From contig NZ_RJJT01000022.1 in assembly GCF_003938655.1 (NCBI RefSeq), positions 46,532-110,531 of the forward strand: 64,000 nt of DNA. The letters run 5' to 3'. The position numbers were made by a program, and so were the translations under genes. This DNA is from Rhizobium pisi. Lineage in GTDB: Bacteria; Pseudomonadota; Alphaproteobacteria; Rhizobiales; Rhizobiaceae. The notes under the pieces are model-generated. The model was given only the letters and a program-made list of their open reading frames with translations. It did not search any database and was not told the DNA's origin. Below are positions 49,600-57,535 of this stretch, one piece after another; position 1 is the first letter of the stretch, and the number at the start of each line of letters is the position of its first letter.

Positions 49600-50451
49600 A
49601 TGCGCTTCTATCGCCCGACATTCGAACTCGCCGCCTTGCAACAGCCGCAGGATCGTCTTGTCTCCAAGCTCGGCGGCCGGCCGTGGGGCTTTCCGCAGGC
49701 CCGCTGGCCCGTCTGCCCCGACTGCTTCTATCCCATGAGCATGGTCGCGCAGCTCGAGCATGATCCGCCGGCGATCGATCTCGGTTCGGCGGGCGGCGTG
49801 CTGCATCTCTTCTTCTGCGCCAATCTCCTCTGCCTCAGCTACGGCGCCGGCGGATGCGAAGCCGTGATCTTGAGATGCGAGGAAATCGGACACGGCCTGA
49901 CGGAACAGCCGCCGGATGAGGATGGCAACCAGAGCATCAATGGCGAAGTCTGGATCTCCGGCTGGGAACCGCATGACGATCCCGTGCCGCCGGAGCAGGT
50001 CTCCTCCTTTTACGACGATGGCGATCACATGAACCTGCCCGACGACATTGCCCAGCCCTTCGGCTTCGACAGCCGCTGGAACACCAAGGCTGGCGGAGTG
50101 CCTTACTGGACCGGCAATGGCGTGACGCTCGACCCATCCAGCATTACCTGCCCGCCTTTCGAGTTCCTCCTGCAGATCCATCAGATGGTCTATATCGACG
50201 GTGCTGCGCCTCCAGCCGACGTCGTCGGCTGCACCGTCAGCATCTACAAGGAAATCGCAGGCGAGACCGAATGGGAACACCACGCTCCCACCAAACCGCC
50301 TGCCGCCTCATCCCCGATGTCGGTCATCGCAGAACACGGCGCCCAGTCCTATGGCGTCGATTTCGTGAATTTCGGCTCCGACGGCACCGCCTTCGTCTTC
50401 ATCGACCGCCACTCCACCCCGCCGATCGTGCGATGGCACTGGAGCCGCTGA
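49600..50451 (+). CDS. YwqG-like (DUF1963) protein
   Basis: A 283-residue soluble protein whose first 100 residues read RLVSKLGGRPWGFPQARWPV, CPDCFYPMSMVAQLEHDPPA, LHLFFCANLLCLSYGAGGCE: the LGG-x-P-x-G-x-P-x-W-P / C-x-x-C / M-x-x-(V/L)-x-QL pattern of a YwqG/DUF1963 branch with an extra zinc-finger-like CPDC. The middle has GQPFGFDSRW-type steps (IAQPFGFDSRWNTKAGGVPY) and the end FGSDGTAFVFIDRHSTPPIV. It is the third relative in this window and lacks any adjacent toxin gene. Confidence 0.8.
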   Translation: MRFYRPTFELAALQQPQDRLVSKLGGRPWGFPQARWPVCPDCFYPMSMVAQLEHDPPAIDLGSAGGVLHLFFCANLLCLSYGAGGCEAVILRCEEIGHGLTEQPPDEDGNQSINGEVWISGWEPHDDPVPPEQVSSFYDDGDHMNLPDDIAQPFGFDSRWNTKAGGVPYWTGNGVTLDPSSITCPPFEFLLQIHQMVYIDGAAPPADVVGCTVSIYKEIAGETEWEHHAPTKPPAASSPMSVIAEHGAQSYGVDFVNFGSDGTAFVFIDRHSTPPIVRWHWSR

Positions 50452-50535
50452 GGGTGAGATGACACGCATAAAAACAAAGACTTAATCGGATCGCATGAAT
50501 CAGATTCTCCGCGACGCGAAAACGGCCAACCCTCG

Positions 50536-51186
50536 TCACTCAGCCGATGCGGCTTTAAACACCGCCAACTGAGCGGCAAAGGCACGCTGATAAGCAGGCC
50601 GCGCTTCGCCGCGGGCGAGATAGGCCGAAAGGTTCGGATGTTCCGCCAAGAGCTCCGATCCCTTCAGCCGCAGCAGCACCGAGATGATCTCCAGGTCTCC
50701 CGCGCTGAAGGCGCCGTCGAGCCAGTCGGCGTCGCCGAGGTGGGCGGAAAGTTCGCTCAGCCGCGTGCGGATGCGTTTTTCGAGGAGAGGAAGCCGCGCG
50801 TCGTGCCAGCTCTCGCCGCGCTCGAAAATCCTTGCCATCTCGCGTTCGATGACAACAGGCTCCATCGTGGCGACCGCGGCAAAGATCCATGCGATCGCCC
50901 GCGCCCGGCCGTTGGTATCGCTCGGCAGCAGGCCCGGATAGCGCTCCGCGATATGCAGCACGATCGCCCCGGACTCGAACAAGGCGAGATCGCCTTCCTC
51001 ATATGTCGGAATCTGCCCGAAAGGTTGCAGCGCCAGATGCGCAGGCGTCTTCATCGCCTGGAAGGAGAGAAGACGAACCTCGTAAGGCTCGCCCACTTCT
51101 TCGAGCGCCCAGCGAACCCGCATGTCGCGCGCGAGCCCCCTGCCGCGATCCGGCGACCGTTCAAAGGCGGTAATGGTAATGGTCAT
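50536..51186 (-). CDS. Glutathione S-transferase family protein
   Basis: A 216-residue GST. The N-terminal thioredoxin-like domain opens TITAFERSPDRGRGLARDMR, VRWALEEVGEPYEVRLLSFQ, AHLALQPFGQIPTYEEGDLA and LFESGAIVLHIAERYPGLLP (the E-S-G-A-I glutathione contact). The helical C-terminal domain has ARIFERGESWHDARLPLLEK and WLDGAFSAGDLEIISVLLRL. The ATG at 51186 is preferred to one two codons earlier because GGAG sits 7 bases away instead of 1. A 40-bp sequence upstream of it is repeated 594 bp away. Confidence 0.9.
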   Translation of the reverse strand: MTITITAFERSPDRGRGLARDMRVRWALEEVGEPYEVRLLSFQAMKTPAHLALQPFGQIPTYEEGDLALFESGAIVLHIAERYPGLLPSDTNGRARAIAWIFAAVATMEPVVIEREMARIFERGESWHDARLPLLEKRIRTRLSELSAHLGDADWLDGAFSAGDLEIISVLLRLKGSELLAEHPNLSAYLARGEARPAYQRAFAAQLAVFKAASAE

Positions 51187-51211
51187 TGTCATTCTCCATA
51201 GCTGGTCCCCC

Positions 51212-51252
51212 TTGAAGACGGCCGGCCAGACGGAATTCCGACACCCATGCCC
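51212..51252. repeat. Direct repeat, copy 1 (near GST promoter)
   Basis: CTTGAAGACGGCCGGCCAGA, then CGGAATTCCGACACCCATGC. It differs from copy 2 (51806-51846) by one base (AATTCC versus GATTCC). It lies 26-66 bp upstream of the leftward GST start. Confidence 0.85.
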
Positions 51253-51311
51253 AATATAGTGCCGGCGGCGGGATCCAGATGGCTCTAAGCGCACATGGCT
51301 GCCGGACCGAC

Positions 51312-51743
51312 CTATTGGGTTCTGCGATTGTGCTCCAATACGGCTCGTTCCGCATCCGCCCGTTGGGTTGCAATGCCCATCGATTCCAGAAACAGCGTGA
51401 GCCTCCACCAATCCACTTTCGCGCAATCTCCAAATTGATCATGCATTTCCACAACCAGATGTGGAACAGGTTCCTCTCTCTCGAACCTCAAGCCCACGCC
51501 GTGTTTCGCAAACTTCCACCGCTGCCCGTCAACGACGAGCATTCCCGATCGAGGGAAATTGAGCAGATGCGTAAAGTCATTCGCCTGCGGGTAGCTCTGG
51601 CTGAATGCCGAAAGCAGTTGATGCTGAAAGTTCAAGAGTTCATGAATTTTCGACGAGTAAAACGACAATTGCATCTCCAAAGAGGATTTGCAGCTCGCGT
51701 CCGACCCGGTCGACGAATTGACGGTGTCTCCGCCCAAATCCAC
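51312..51743 (-). CDS. DUF6896-like protein on a direct-repeat-bounded segment
   Basis: A 143-residue soluble protein: an SLEMQLSFYSSKIHELLNFQ region, then FPRSGMLVVDGQRWKFAKHG with VGLRFEREEPVPHLVVEMHD and VDWWRLTLFLESMGIATQRA. The GxL-x-x-(D/G)-x-W-x-(F)-x-x-H-G-x-G core resembles the DUF6896 family, which I recognise only at low confidence; some relatives occur in toxin-immunity loci. The base composition is lower in GC than the flanks. Its segment is 594 bp and is bounded by a 41-bp direct repeat, so it looks acquired. Confidence 0.6.
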   Translation of the reverse strand: MDLGGDTVNSSTGSDASCKSSLEMQLSFYSSKIHELLNFQHQLLSAFSQSYPQANDFTHLLNFPRSGMLVVDGQRWKFAKHGVGLRFEREEPVPHLVVEMHDQFGDCAKVDWWRLTLFLESMGIATQRADAERAVLEHNRRTQ

Positions 51744-51805
51744 TGCGCGAAGTAGGCAGAACTAACGCGGCCACCGTCAAGGGCACACTCGAGAACTCGT
51801 CCTTC

Positions 51806-51846
51806 TTGAAGACGGCCGGCCAGACGGGATTCCGACACCCATGCCC
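51806..51846. repeat. Direct repeat, copy 2
   Basis: Same 41-bp sequence as 51212-51252, 594 bp away. It lies upstream of the DUF6896-like gene just beyond the 3' end of the hydroxylase gene. Confidence 0.85.
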
Positions 51847-51855
51847 AAATGGGCG

Positions 51856-52494
51856 TTATATCTCGCGCGCAATTTCGGCGCGCATCCAGCTCGAATCTCC
51901 CCAGGTGGAGAGCCAGATCATCAGGTCGGTCAGGGCGCCGACGACGGGCAGGAACAATGCGCGGCCCAGCCCCCGGCCTTTCTGATTATCTTCGGCTTTT
52001 CTCAGATGCGCCAGTTCCTCCTCCTGGATCGAGGCGATCAGGGCATGGAGATCGCGATCGCGCGTCAGAAGGAAAGCCAGCTGGTCCTCCAGATGGCGGT
52101 GGACGGTGCCCTCGACGGCTTCGGTGCAGATCCAGATCATGTTGCGCCCGCAAAGCGCGGTCAGGAAACCGAGCACGGCGCCGCCGAGGCTCCAGAACGC
52201 CATTACGCGGCAGGCCTTGGCGAGCCTTGCCGGCATCGCCTCGTAAAACAGCCGGCAATGCTCGATCTCGTCTTCGCGCATCTCTTCCAGCGCCGGCACC
52301 ATCTCCGGAAACAGCCGCCGCGCCACCGCAATCTGGGCACCGTAGATCCTGATCGCACCGAACTCGCCGGCATGGTTGACCTTGAGAATGCGGCGGATGG
52401 TGATGGAGGGATCACGCGCCAGCTGCCTGTTCTCTGGCCTGTTCTCAGGCCTCTTCTCCGGCCTGCCTGACGGTTCTCTTGACGGATTGTCCAT
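51856..52494 (-). CDS. coq7: 2-polyprenyl-3-methyl-6-methoxy-1,4-benzoquinone monooxygenase (Coq7-like)
   Basis: A 212-residue di-iron hydroxylase of the Coq7/CAT5 family, which adds the last ring hydroxyl in ubiquinone synthesis. The iron ligand motifs are VNHAGEFGAIRIYGAQ (E-x-x-x-x...), EEMREDEIEHCRLFYEAMPA (E-x-x-H), the inner HRHLEDQL step and IQEEELAHLRKAEDNQK (E-x-x-x-H). The N-terminal 25 residues are Arg/Pro/Glu-rich repeats (RPEKRPENRPENR) and probably disordered. It is peripheral to the inner membrane. It stands alone. Confidence 0.9.
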   Translation of the reverse strand: MDNPSREPSGRPEKRPENRPENRQLARDPSITIRRILKVNHAGEFGAIRIYGAQIAVARRLFPEMVPALEEMREDEIEHCRLFYEAMPARLAKACRVMAFWSLGGAVLGFLTALCGRNMIWICTEAVEGTVHRHLEDQLAFLLTRDRDLHALIASIQEEELAHLRKAEDNQKGRGLGRALFLPVVGALTDLMIWLSTWGDSSWMRAEIAREI

Positions 52495-52792
52495 GCCCCT
52501 GCCCCCGTTGCCTCAGTGAAGTAGGCAGGATTGCCGCCGCTCCCGTCAAGGGGTGCCGCGGCTCCGGATTTTCCGCCCGACCAGCTTGCGCCGTCGGCCA
52601 ACGGCCCGCCGGCGAAAAAATCGTTAAGCATTCGGCCACGTCTAGGACCATAGACCCAGCGGCTCCGGACCATCGCCCGATGTGCGACTCGCGATCTCCA
52701 TCTAATCTTCGTCTGCTTGAGCGAATGCGGCCCGCGCCGCGCCTGGCGAGCCTCGATTATCGAGATTTCATGCTCTGGTTCGGAGAAAAACG

Positions 52793-53497
52793 ATGCGCAT
52801 AGCAATTCTGGCACCCCTCTTTGCCGCGTCTCTGGCTCTTGCCGCAAGCCCGGTAACGATTATCGGGCTCGATGCGGCCGCCCTGGCAAAGGACGGCGGC
52901 AATGGTGGCGGAAACGGCGGCGGCAATGGCGGTGGCAACGGCGGCGGTAATGGTGGCGGCAACGGCGGCGGTCACAGCGAAAACCATGGCGGCGGCAACG
53001 GAAACGGCAACGACGACCAGGACAGCGGCTCCACCCATGGCAGCCTCAAATCCCAGGGCGGCGAACACGGCAAATCCGGCGAGGCCCATGACAAGTCCGA
53101 AAACAAGTCCGGCAAGTCCGAAAACACCAAGTCAGGCAAGACTGTCACCACCAAGGAGAAGAACGTCTCCGCCCAGCTTGCCGGCCTGAATTCGCTGCAT
53201 CGCAATTACAGGGCGCTGATGCACACCTCGGATCCGCGCATGACGGCGATCTCAGCCTATGCGGTGGCCTATGCCCGATACGAGATCGCCAACGGAACCG
53301 AGCCTTCGCCCGACGATCCGCTGCTCGGAGACGAGGCCCTGGAAGACGCATTGGCCTCCGCCACCAAGTCAGGCGAAATCAGCCCCGCTGCCTTCGACCG
53401 TGCCAAGACCATTCTCGGCGTCGGCGATGCAAACGGCAAGATCGACCAGATCCGCGAGTCGCTCGAGAATTCCGCCTCGACGACGACGCAAGAATAG
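52793..53497 (+). CDS. Secreted Gly/Asn-repeat protein
   Basis: A 234-residue protein. A signal peptide (MRIAILAPLFAASLALAASP) is followed by a GGGN tandem repeat (about six GGGN/GGGH units from residue 37), a Gly/Ser/Lys-rich disordered tract (GGEHGKSGEAHDKSENKSGK), and a folded C-terminal domain (AQLAGLNSLHRNYRALMHTS, AYAVAYARYEIANGTEPSPD, then DDPLLGDEALEDALASATKS). GGAG lies 10 bases before the ATG. The repeat DNA itself is a GGCGGCAAT-type minisatellite, so its length may vary between strains. Function unknown. Confidence 0.8.
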   Translation: MRIAILAPLFAASLALAASPVTIIGLDAAALAKDGGNGGGNGGGNGGGNGGGNGGGNGGGHSENHGGGNGNGNDDQDSGSTHGSLKSQGGEHGKSGEAHDKSENKSGKSENTKSGKTVTTKEKNVSAQLAGLNSLHRNYRALMHTSDPRMTAISAYAVAYARYEIANGTEPSPDDPLLGDEALEDALASATKSGEISPAAFDRAKTILGVGDANGKIDQIRESLENSASTTTQE

Positions 53498-53571
53498 CCG
53501 CCCGGCGAAAGCCACCCACGGCATCGTCCTCCCGCGCCTGTGACCCCAAGGCGCGGGACCCTCTTGCGCTT

Positions 53572-53690
53572 CTCATCCCGGGGCGCGCAGGCCAAGGCCG
53601 GAGCCTCGAAGGACACGCCGCAACGCTGCGCCTAGCATCCACCCCAGCGCCGGCACCCTTCGAGGCCCCTGCAAGGCATTTCAAGACGTT
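53572..53690. repeat. RIME-like family A remnants
   Basis: CTCATCCCGGGGCGCGCAGG, then CGGAGCCTCGAAGGACACGC and GCACCCTTCGAGGCCCCTGC: two facing halves of the family A palindrome, decayed at the middle. Confidence 0.65.
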
Positions 53691-53696
53691 GTGCCG

Positions 53697-53895
53697 TGTG
53701 GCACCCCCCTCTGCCCTGCCGGGCATCTCCCCCACAAGGGTGGAGATCGGCAGGAGGCTTGACCATCGCTCCCTCTCTAACGGCATCGACAATCACAATG
53801 CCTGAGTTTGGGCTTGAATTGTTTGGGGAAGCCATCTCGCCCAGCCGATCTCCACCCTTGTGGGGGAGATGCCCGGCAGGGCAGAGGGGGGTAGC
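53697..53895. repeat. Long inverted-repeat element D1 (partner at 63.6 kb)
   Basis: CCCTCTGCCCTGCCGGGCAT with CTCCCCCACAAGGGTGGAGA at the left, a core containing GCTTGACCATCGCTCCCTCT, and the reverse-complemented left arm at the right (to 53890). The same core and arms occur in inverted orientation at about 63575-63785. Confidence 0.8.
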
Positions 53896-53931
53896 CCCAC
53901 GGCACACCCTTTCCTCATCGTCAACCCGACC

Positions 53932-55938
53932 TCAATTCCCGTTCCGCGGCCCCTCCACCTTGCTCAACCGCGTCTTGCCCCTCGGAAGCGCGCGCCCATC
54001 CTCCAGCAGGCGCAGGAGCACGTTGCGTTTTCTTGCGCGTGGGACGAGATCGATATCGCTGACGAGCTTTGCGCCGCCTTCGCGCCGCTCCAGGGTGATC
54101 TTGCGGCTGTGGAAGGCTTCGAGTTCGGCGCGGTGGGCGACGCTGACGATGGTGACCTTCGGCAATTGCTCGATCACCATCTCCATCATTTTGTCCTGGC
54201 TCTTCTCGTCGAGCGCCGAGGTCGCTTCATCGAGCACGATGATATCGGGATTGTGCAGGAGTAGGCGCGCAAAGGCGAGCCGCTGCTTTTCGCCGCCGGA
54301 CAAGGTCTGATCCCACGGCGCTTCCTCCTCGAGCTTGTCCTTCAGGTAGTCGAGCCCGACCTTGTCGAGCGCCGCCTTGATCTCCTCCAGCGGCCAGCCG
54401 TCGGCGGCATTGGGATAGGCGACGGCGCGGCGCAGCGTGCCGGCGGGGATATAGGGCCGCTGCGGCAGCATGAACAATCGCCTGTCGGCGTGGAAATCGA
54501 CGCTGCCGTGGCCCCAGGGCCAGAGGCCAGCGATGGCGCGCACCAGCGTGCTCTTGCCCGAGCCGGATTCGCCCGCGACCAGCACACGCTCGCCCGGCTC
54601 GATCTCGACCTGCGTCTCCTTGACCACAGCGGTGCCGTCATCCAGCGACACGGCGAGATCGTTGAGGCTCAGCATCGCCTCGCCTTCCGTTTCGCCATGC
54701 CGGATGCGCCCGAGCGCGTCGCTCTGTTCGGCGCGCTCCAGCCCGTCGAGCGACATCATCAAGGAGGCGACGCGCCGCGCGCAGGCGTTCCAGTCGGCAA
54801 GGCGCGGGTAATTATCAACAAGCCATCCGAAGGCGCTTTGCACGATGGCGAAGGCGGAGGCCGCCTGCATGACCTCACCCAGCGACATGCTGCCTTCGAG
54901 AAATTTCGGCGCGCAGAGCAGCACCGGCACGACGGGCGCAATCAGCATCGAGCCGTGCGAGACGAAGGTCGTGCGCATATGCTGGTGCGCAAGCTGCGCC
55001 CATTGCTTCAGCACGTTGGAGAATGTCTTGTCGAGGTCGCTGCGCTCCTCCTCCTCGCCGCCGAGTAGCGCGATGCTCTCGCCGTTTTCCCGCACATGCG
55101 TCAGCGTATAGCGAAACTCGGCCTCCACCTGGTTCTTGACCTCGGAGACCCGCACGAAATGCCGCCCGATGACGGCGATCGTCGTCGAGGTGATGATGGC
55201 GTAAAGCACCGCCGTGACGACGAGAAAGCCGGGAATGGTGACGGACGCCCCGGCGATCGGCAGGGTCAAAGCCCCGCCGATCGTCCAGAGCACGACGATG
55301 AAGGTCGAGGCCGAGAGAAAGGCGGAGATGACGCCGGCGATGAAATCGACGGGCGCCTCGGTGGCGATCCTCAGATCCTCGGAGATACGCGCCTCCGGGT
55401 TCTTGTGATCGCCGCCGATGAGGTTCAGCTGATAATATCGGCCGTTTGCGAGCCACCGGGCGATCAATGCAGTCGCCAGCCACTTGCGCCAGCGCCGCTG
55501 GATCATCATGCGGACATAGACCTGGAAGGTGACGAGCGCCACGCTGCCGAGCACGAGCGGCGGGAACACGGCGCCGAAGAAATAGACGGTGCCGGCATCG
55601 TGTCGCTCGATGGCGTCGAAAATCCCGCGGTTCCAGAGATTGATGCCATACTGGAAGCCGACATTCATACCGATCATGACCAGCAGCCCGATGGAGCACG
55701 GCCAGGCGAAGCCGTCACCGCCGCGTCCCCAGTAACCGCGCGCGCTAATCCAGAACCGCTTCAGCAAATATTTCCGGCGCGCCTGCTCGGCCTCCTCGGG
55801 CGTCAGGTCCTTGTCGGGTTCGATGGCATCCGGCGGCGGCCCGGCCTCAACAGTCGATGCCTTCGCTTGGCGCGACTTCTCGGCACCTTGCGCATCGGCG
55901 CCGTCGACCGATTCCAATTTCGATGTTACGTCGGCCAT
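53932..55938 (-). CDS. ABC exporter, SbmA/BacA-like fused ATPase-permease
   Basis: A 668-residue ABC transporter with fused domains. The membrane half (about 60-400) has six spans and the SbmA/BacA-like (ABC_membrane_2, YddA) pattern: WRKWLATALIARWLANGRYY, GGDHKNPEARISEDLRIATE and VEAEFRYTLTHVRENGESIA. The ATPase has Walker A GESGSGKST, LSGGEKQRLAFARLLLHNPD and Walker B IIVLDEATSALDE, then the H-loop SVAHRAELE. BacA-type proteins are needed for long-chain fatty-acid lipid A and peptide uptake in symbiosis; this fused paralogue more likely exports lipids or peptides. No ribosome site is obvious. Confidence 0.92.
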   Translation of the reverse strand: MADVTSKLESVDGADAQGAEKSRQAKASTVEAGPPPDAIEPDKDLTPEEAEQARRKYLLKRFWISARGYWGRGGDGFAWPCSIGLLVMIGMNVGFQYGINLWNRGIFDAIERHDAGTVYFFGAVFPPLVLGSVALVTFQVYVRMMIQRRWRKWLATALIARWLANGRYYQLNLIGGDHKNPEARISEDLRIATEAPVDFIAGVISAFLSASTFIVVLWTIGGALTLPIAGASVTIPGFLVVTAVLYAIITSTTIAVIGRHFVRVSEVKNQVEAEFRYTLTHVRENGESIALLGGEEEERSDLDKTFSNVLKQWAQLAHQHMRTTFVSHGSMLIAPVVPVLLCAPKFLEGSMSLGEVMQAASAFAIVQSAFGWLVDNYPRLADWNACARRVASLMMSLDGLERAEQSDALGRIRHGETEGEAMLSLNDLAVSLDDGTAVVKETQVEIEPGERVLVAGESGSGKSTLVRAIAGLWPWGHGSVDFHADRRLFMLPQRPYIPAGTLRRAVAYPNAADGWPLEEIKAALDKVGLDYLKDKLEEEAPWDQTLSGGEKQRLAFARLLLHNPDIIVLDEATSALDEKSQDKMMEMVIEQLPKVTIVSVAHRAELEAFHSRKITLERREGGAKLVSDIDLVPRARKRNVLLRLLEDGRALPRGKTRLSKVEGPRNGN

Positions 55939-56107
55939 GTGAGCGACAACGGCTCAGAAATCGAAAGGTTTCACGATGCCGGTGCGGAAGATCGCTTTGG
56001 GAGGCTGGTCGGGAAAATAAGGCAGCCGCCGCCCTGCATTCATCGCCCGCCAGCGCGTCATCTGCCTTTCGCTTGCCGCTCAAGGCGTTCGTCGCTCGCG
56101 CTTCTCA

Positions 56108-56270
56108 CCCCCCTCATCTGCCCTGCGGGCATCTTCTCCCCGCTGGGACGAAGAGGGAGCAAGCCGCGAGCTTCCTGCCACACCGATGCTTTCAACTAGG
56201 GCGAGACGCTGCCACGAGTCCGCTTCTCCCCAGCGGGGAGAAGATGCCGGCAGGCAGATGAGGGGGCTGA
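56108..56270. repeat. Inverted pair of family B palindromic elements
   Basis: Left arm CCCCCTCATCTGCCCTGCGG with TTCTCCCCGCTGGGACGAAG, right arm the reverse complement ending CAGGCAGATGAGGGGG. The centre GATGCTTTCAACTAGGGCGA resembles the centre of the copy at 33.8 kb. Confidence 0.8.
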
Positions 56271-56309
56271 GCGGCAAAACCGCGAACGCGCGAAGCGCAA
56301 GCAAACCCC

Positions 56310-57458
56310 TCAGCCGCGAAACCGCAAATTCCGCCGCGTCAGCTGGCTGACCGAGGTACACCCCATCAGCTTCATGCCGCGCTCGATCTCGGTGCGCATC
56401 GTCTCCAGCGCGCGCTCGACGCCAGGCTGTCCGGCCGCGGCCAGCGGGAAGAGATAGTAGCGGCCGAGCCCGACGGCTTTTGCTCCCAGCGACAAAGCCT
56501 TCAGAACATGCGTTCCCCGCTGCACGCCGCCGTCCATCATCACGTCGATCCGGTCGCCCACCGCATCGACAATCTCGGCGAGCTGGTCGAAAGCGCTGCG
56601 CGAGCCGTCGAGCTGCCGCCCGCCGTGGTTGGAAAGCACGATGCCGGTGCAGCCGATCTCGACCGCGCGCTTGGCGTCCTCCACCGACATGATGCCCTTC
56701 AGGCAGAATTGCCCGCCCCAGGCCTGCACCATCTCGGCGACATCGTTCCACGACATCGAGGGGTCGAGCATCTCGGTGAAGTACCGGCTGATCGACAGCG
56801 AGCCGCCGTCCATCTTGACGTGGTTTTCGAGCTGCGGCAGGGCGAAGCGCTCATGCGTCAGCCAGCCGATCGCCCAGGAAGGCTTGATCGCGAATTGCGT
56901 CATGCCGGCGAGATTGAGCTTGAAGGGAATGGAAAAGCCGGTGCGCTTGTCGCGCTCGCGGTTGCCGCCGGTGATGCTGTCCACCGTCAGCATCATTGCC
57001 TGCACACCTGCGGTCTTCGCCCGCGCCATCATCTCGCGGTTCAGCCCGCGGTCCTTGTGGAAATAGAACTGGTAGACCTGCGGCCCGCTGCTGATCTGCC
57101 GCGCCTCCTCCAGGCTGATCGTGCCGAGCGAGGAAACGCCGAACATCGTGCCGTATTTTGCCGCCGCCGCCGCCACCGCCCGCTCCCCCTGATGGTGGAA
57201 AAGCCGCTGCAGCGCCGTCGGCGAGCAATAGACCGGCATGGCAAGCTTCTGCCCCATGACCGTCACCGACATATCGACATCGGCCACCCCACGCAAAACG
57301 TCGGGCACCAGATCGCAATTCTCGAAGGCCGCCGTGTTGCGCCGATACGTCACCTCGTCATCGGCCGCCCCATCGATATAGTCGAAGATCGGCCCGGGAA
57401 GCCGCCGTTTGGCCATGCGCCGAAAATCGTGAAAATTATAGCAGTCCGTAAGGCGCAT
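56310..57458 (-). CDS. FMN-dependent alpha-hydroxy-acid dehydrogenase (lactate dehydrogenase/LldD-like)
   Basis: A 382-residue flavoenzyme of the L-lactate oxidase/glycolate oxidase family. FMN/active-site motifs in order: AKRRLPGPIFDYIDGAADDE, PVYCSPTALQRLFHHQGERA, GVSSLGTISLEEARQISSG, QVYQFYFHKDRGLNREMMAR, AMMLTVDSITGGNRERDKRT, FCLKGIMSVEDAKRAVEIGC, VLSNHGGRQLDGSRSAFDQL and the MMDGGVQRGTHVLKALSLGA substrate-binding block with the catalytic His in SNHGG and Arg. It probably oxidises a 2-hydroxy acid and passes electrons to the membrane. Confidence 0.93.
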   Translation of the reverse strand: MRLTDCYNFHDFRRMAKRRLPGPIFDYIDGAADDEVTYRRNTAAFENCDLVPDVLRGVADVDMSVTVMGQKLAMPVYCSPTALQRLFHHQGERAVAAAAAKYGTMFGVSSLGTISLEEARQISSGPQVYQFYFHKDRGLNREMMARAKTAGVQAMMLTVDSITGGNRERDKRTGFSIPFKLNLAGMTQFAIKPSWAIGWLTHERFALPQLENHVKMDGGSLSISRYFTEMLDPSMSWNDVAEMVQAWGGQFCLKGIMSVEDAKRAVEIGCTGIVLSNHGGRQLDGSRSAFDQLAEIVDAVGDRIDVMMDGGVQRGTHVLKALSLGAKAVGLGRYYLFPLAAAGQPGVERALETMRTEIERGMKLMGCTSVSQLTRRNLRFRG

Positions 57459-57535
57459 CTTTGCTCGACCCGTTTTAGTTTCGGGCCGCAACCTAAAGCA
57501 CGATTCGAAACCTTGCCAAGGCCGGATCGCGCGAT

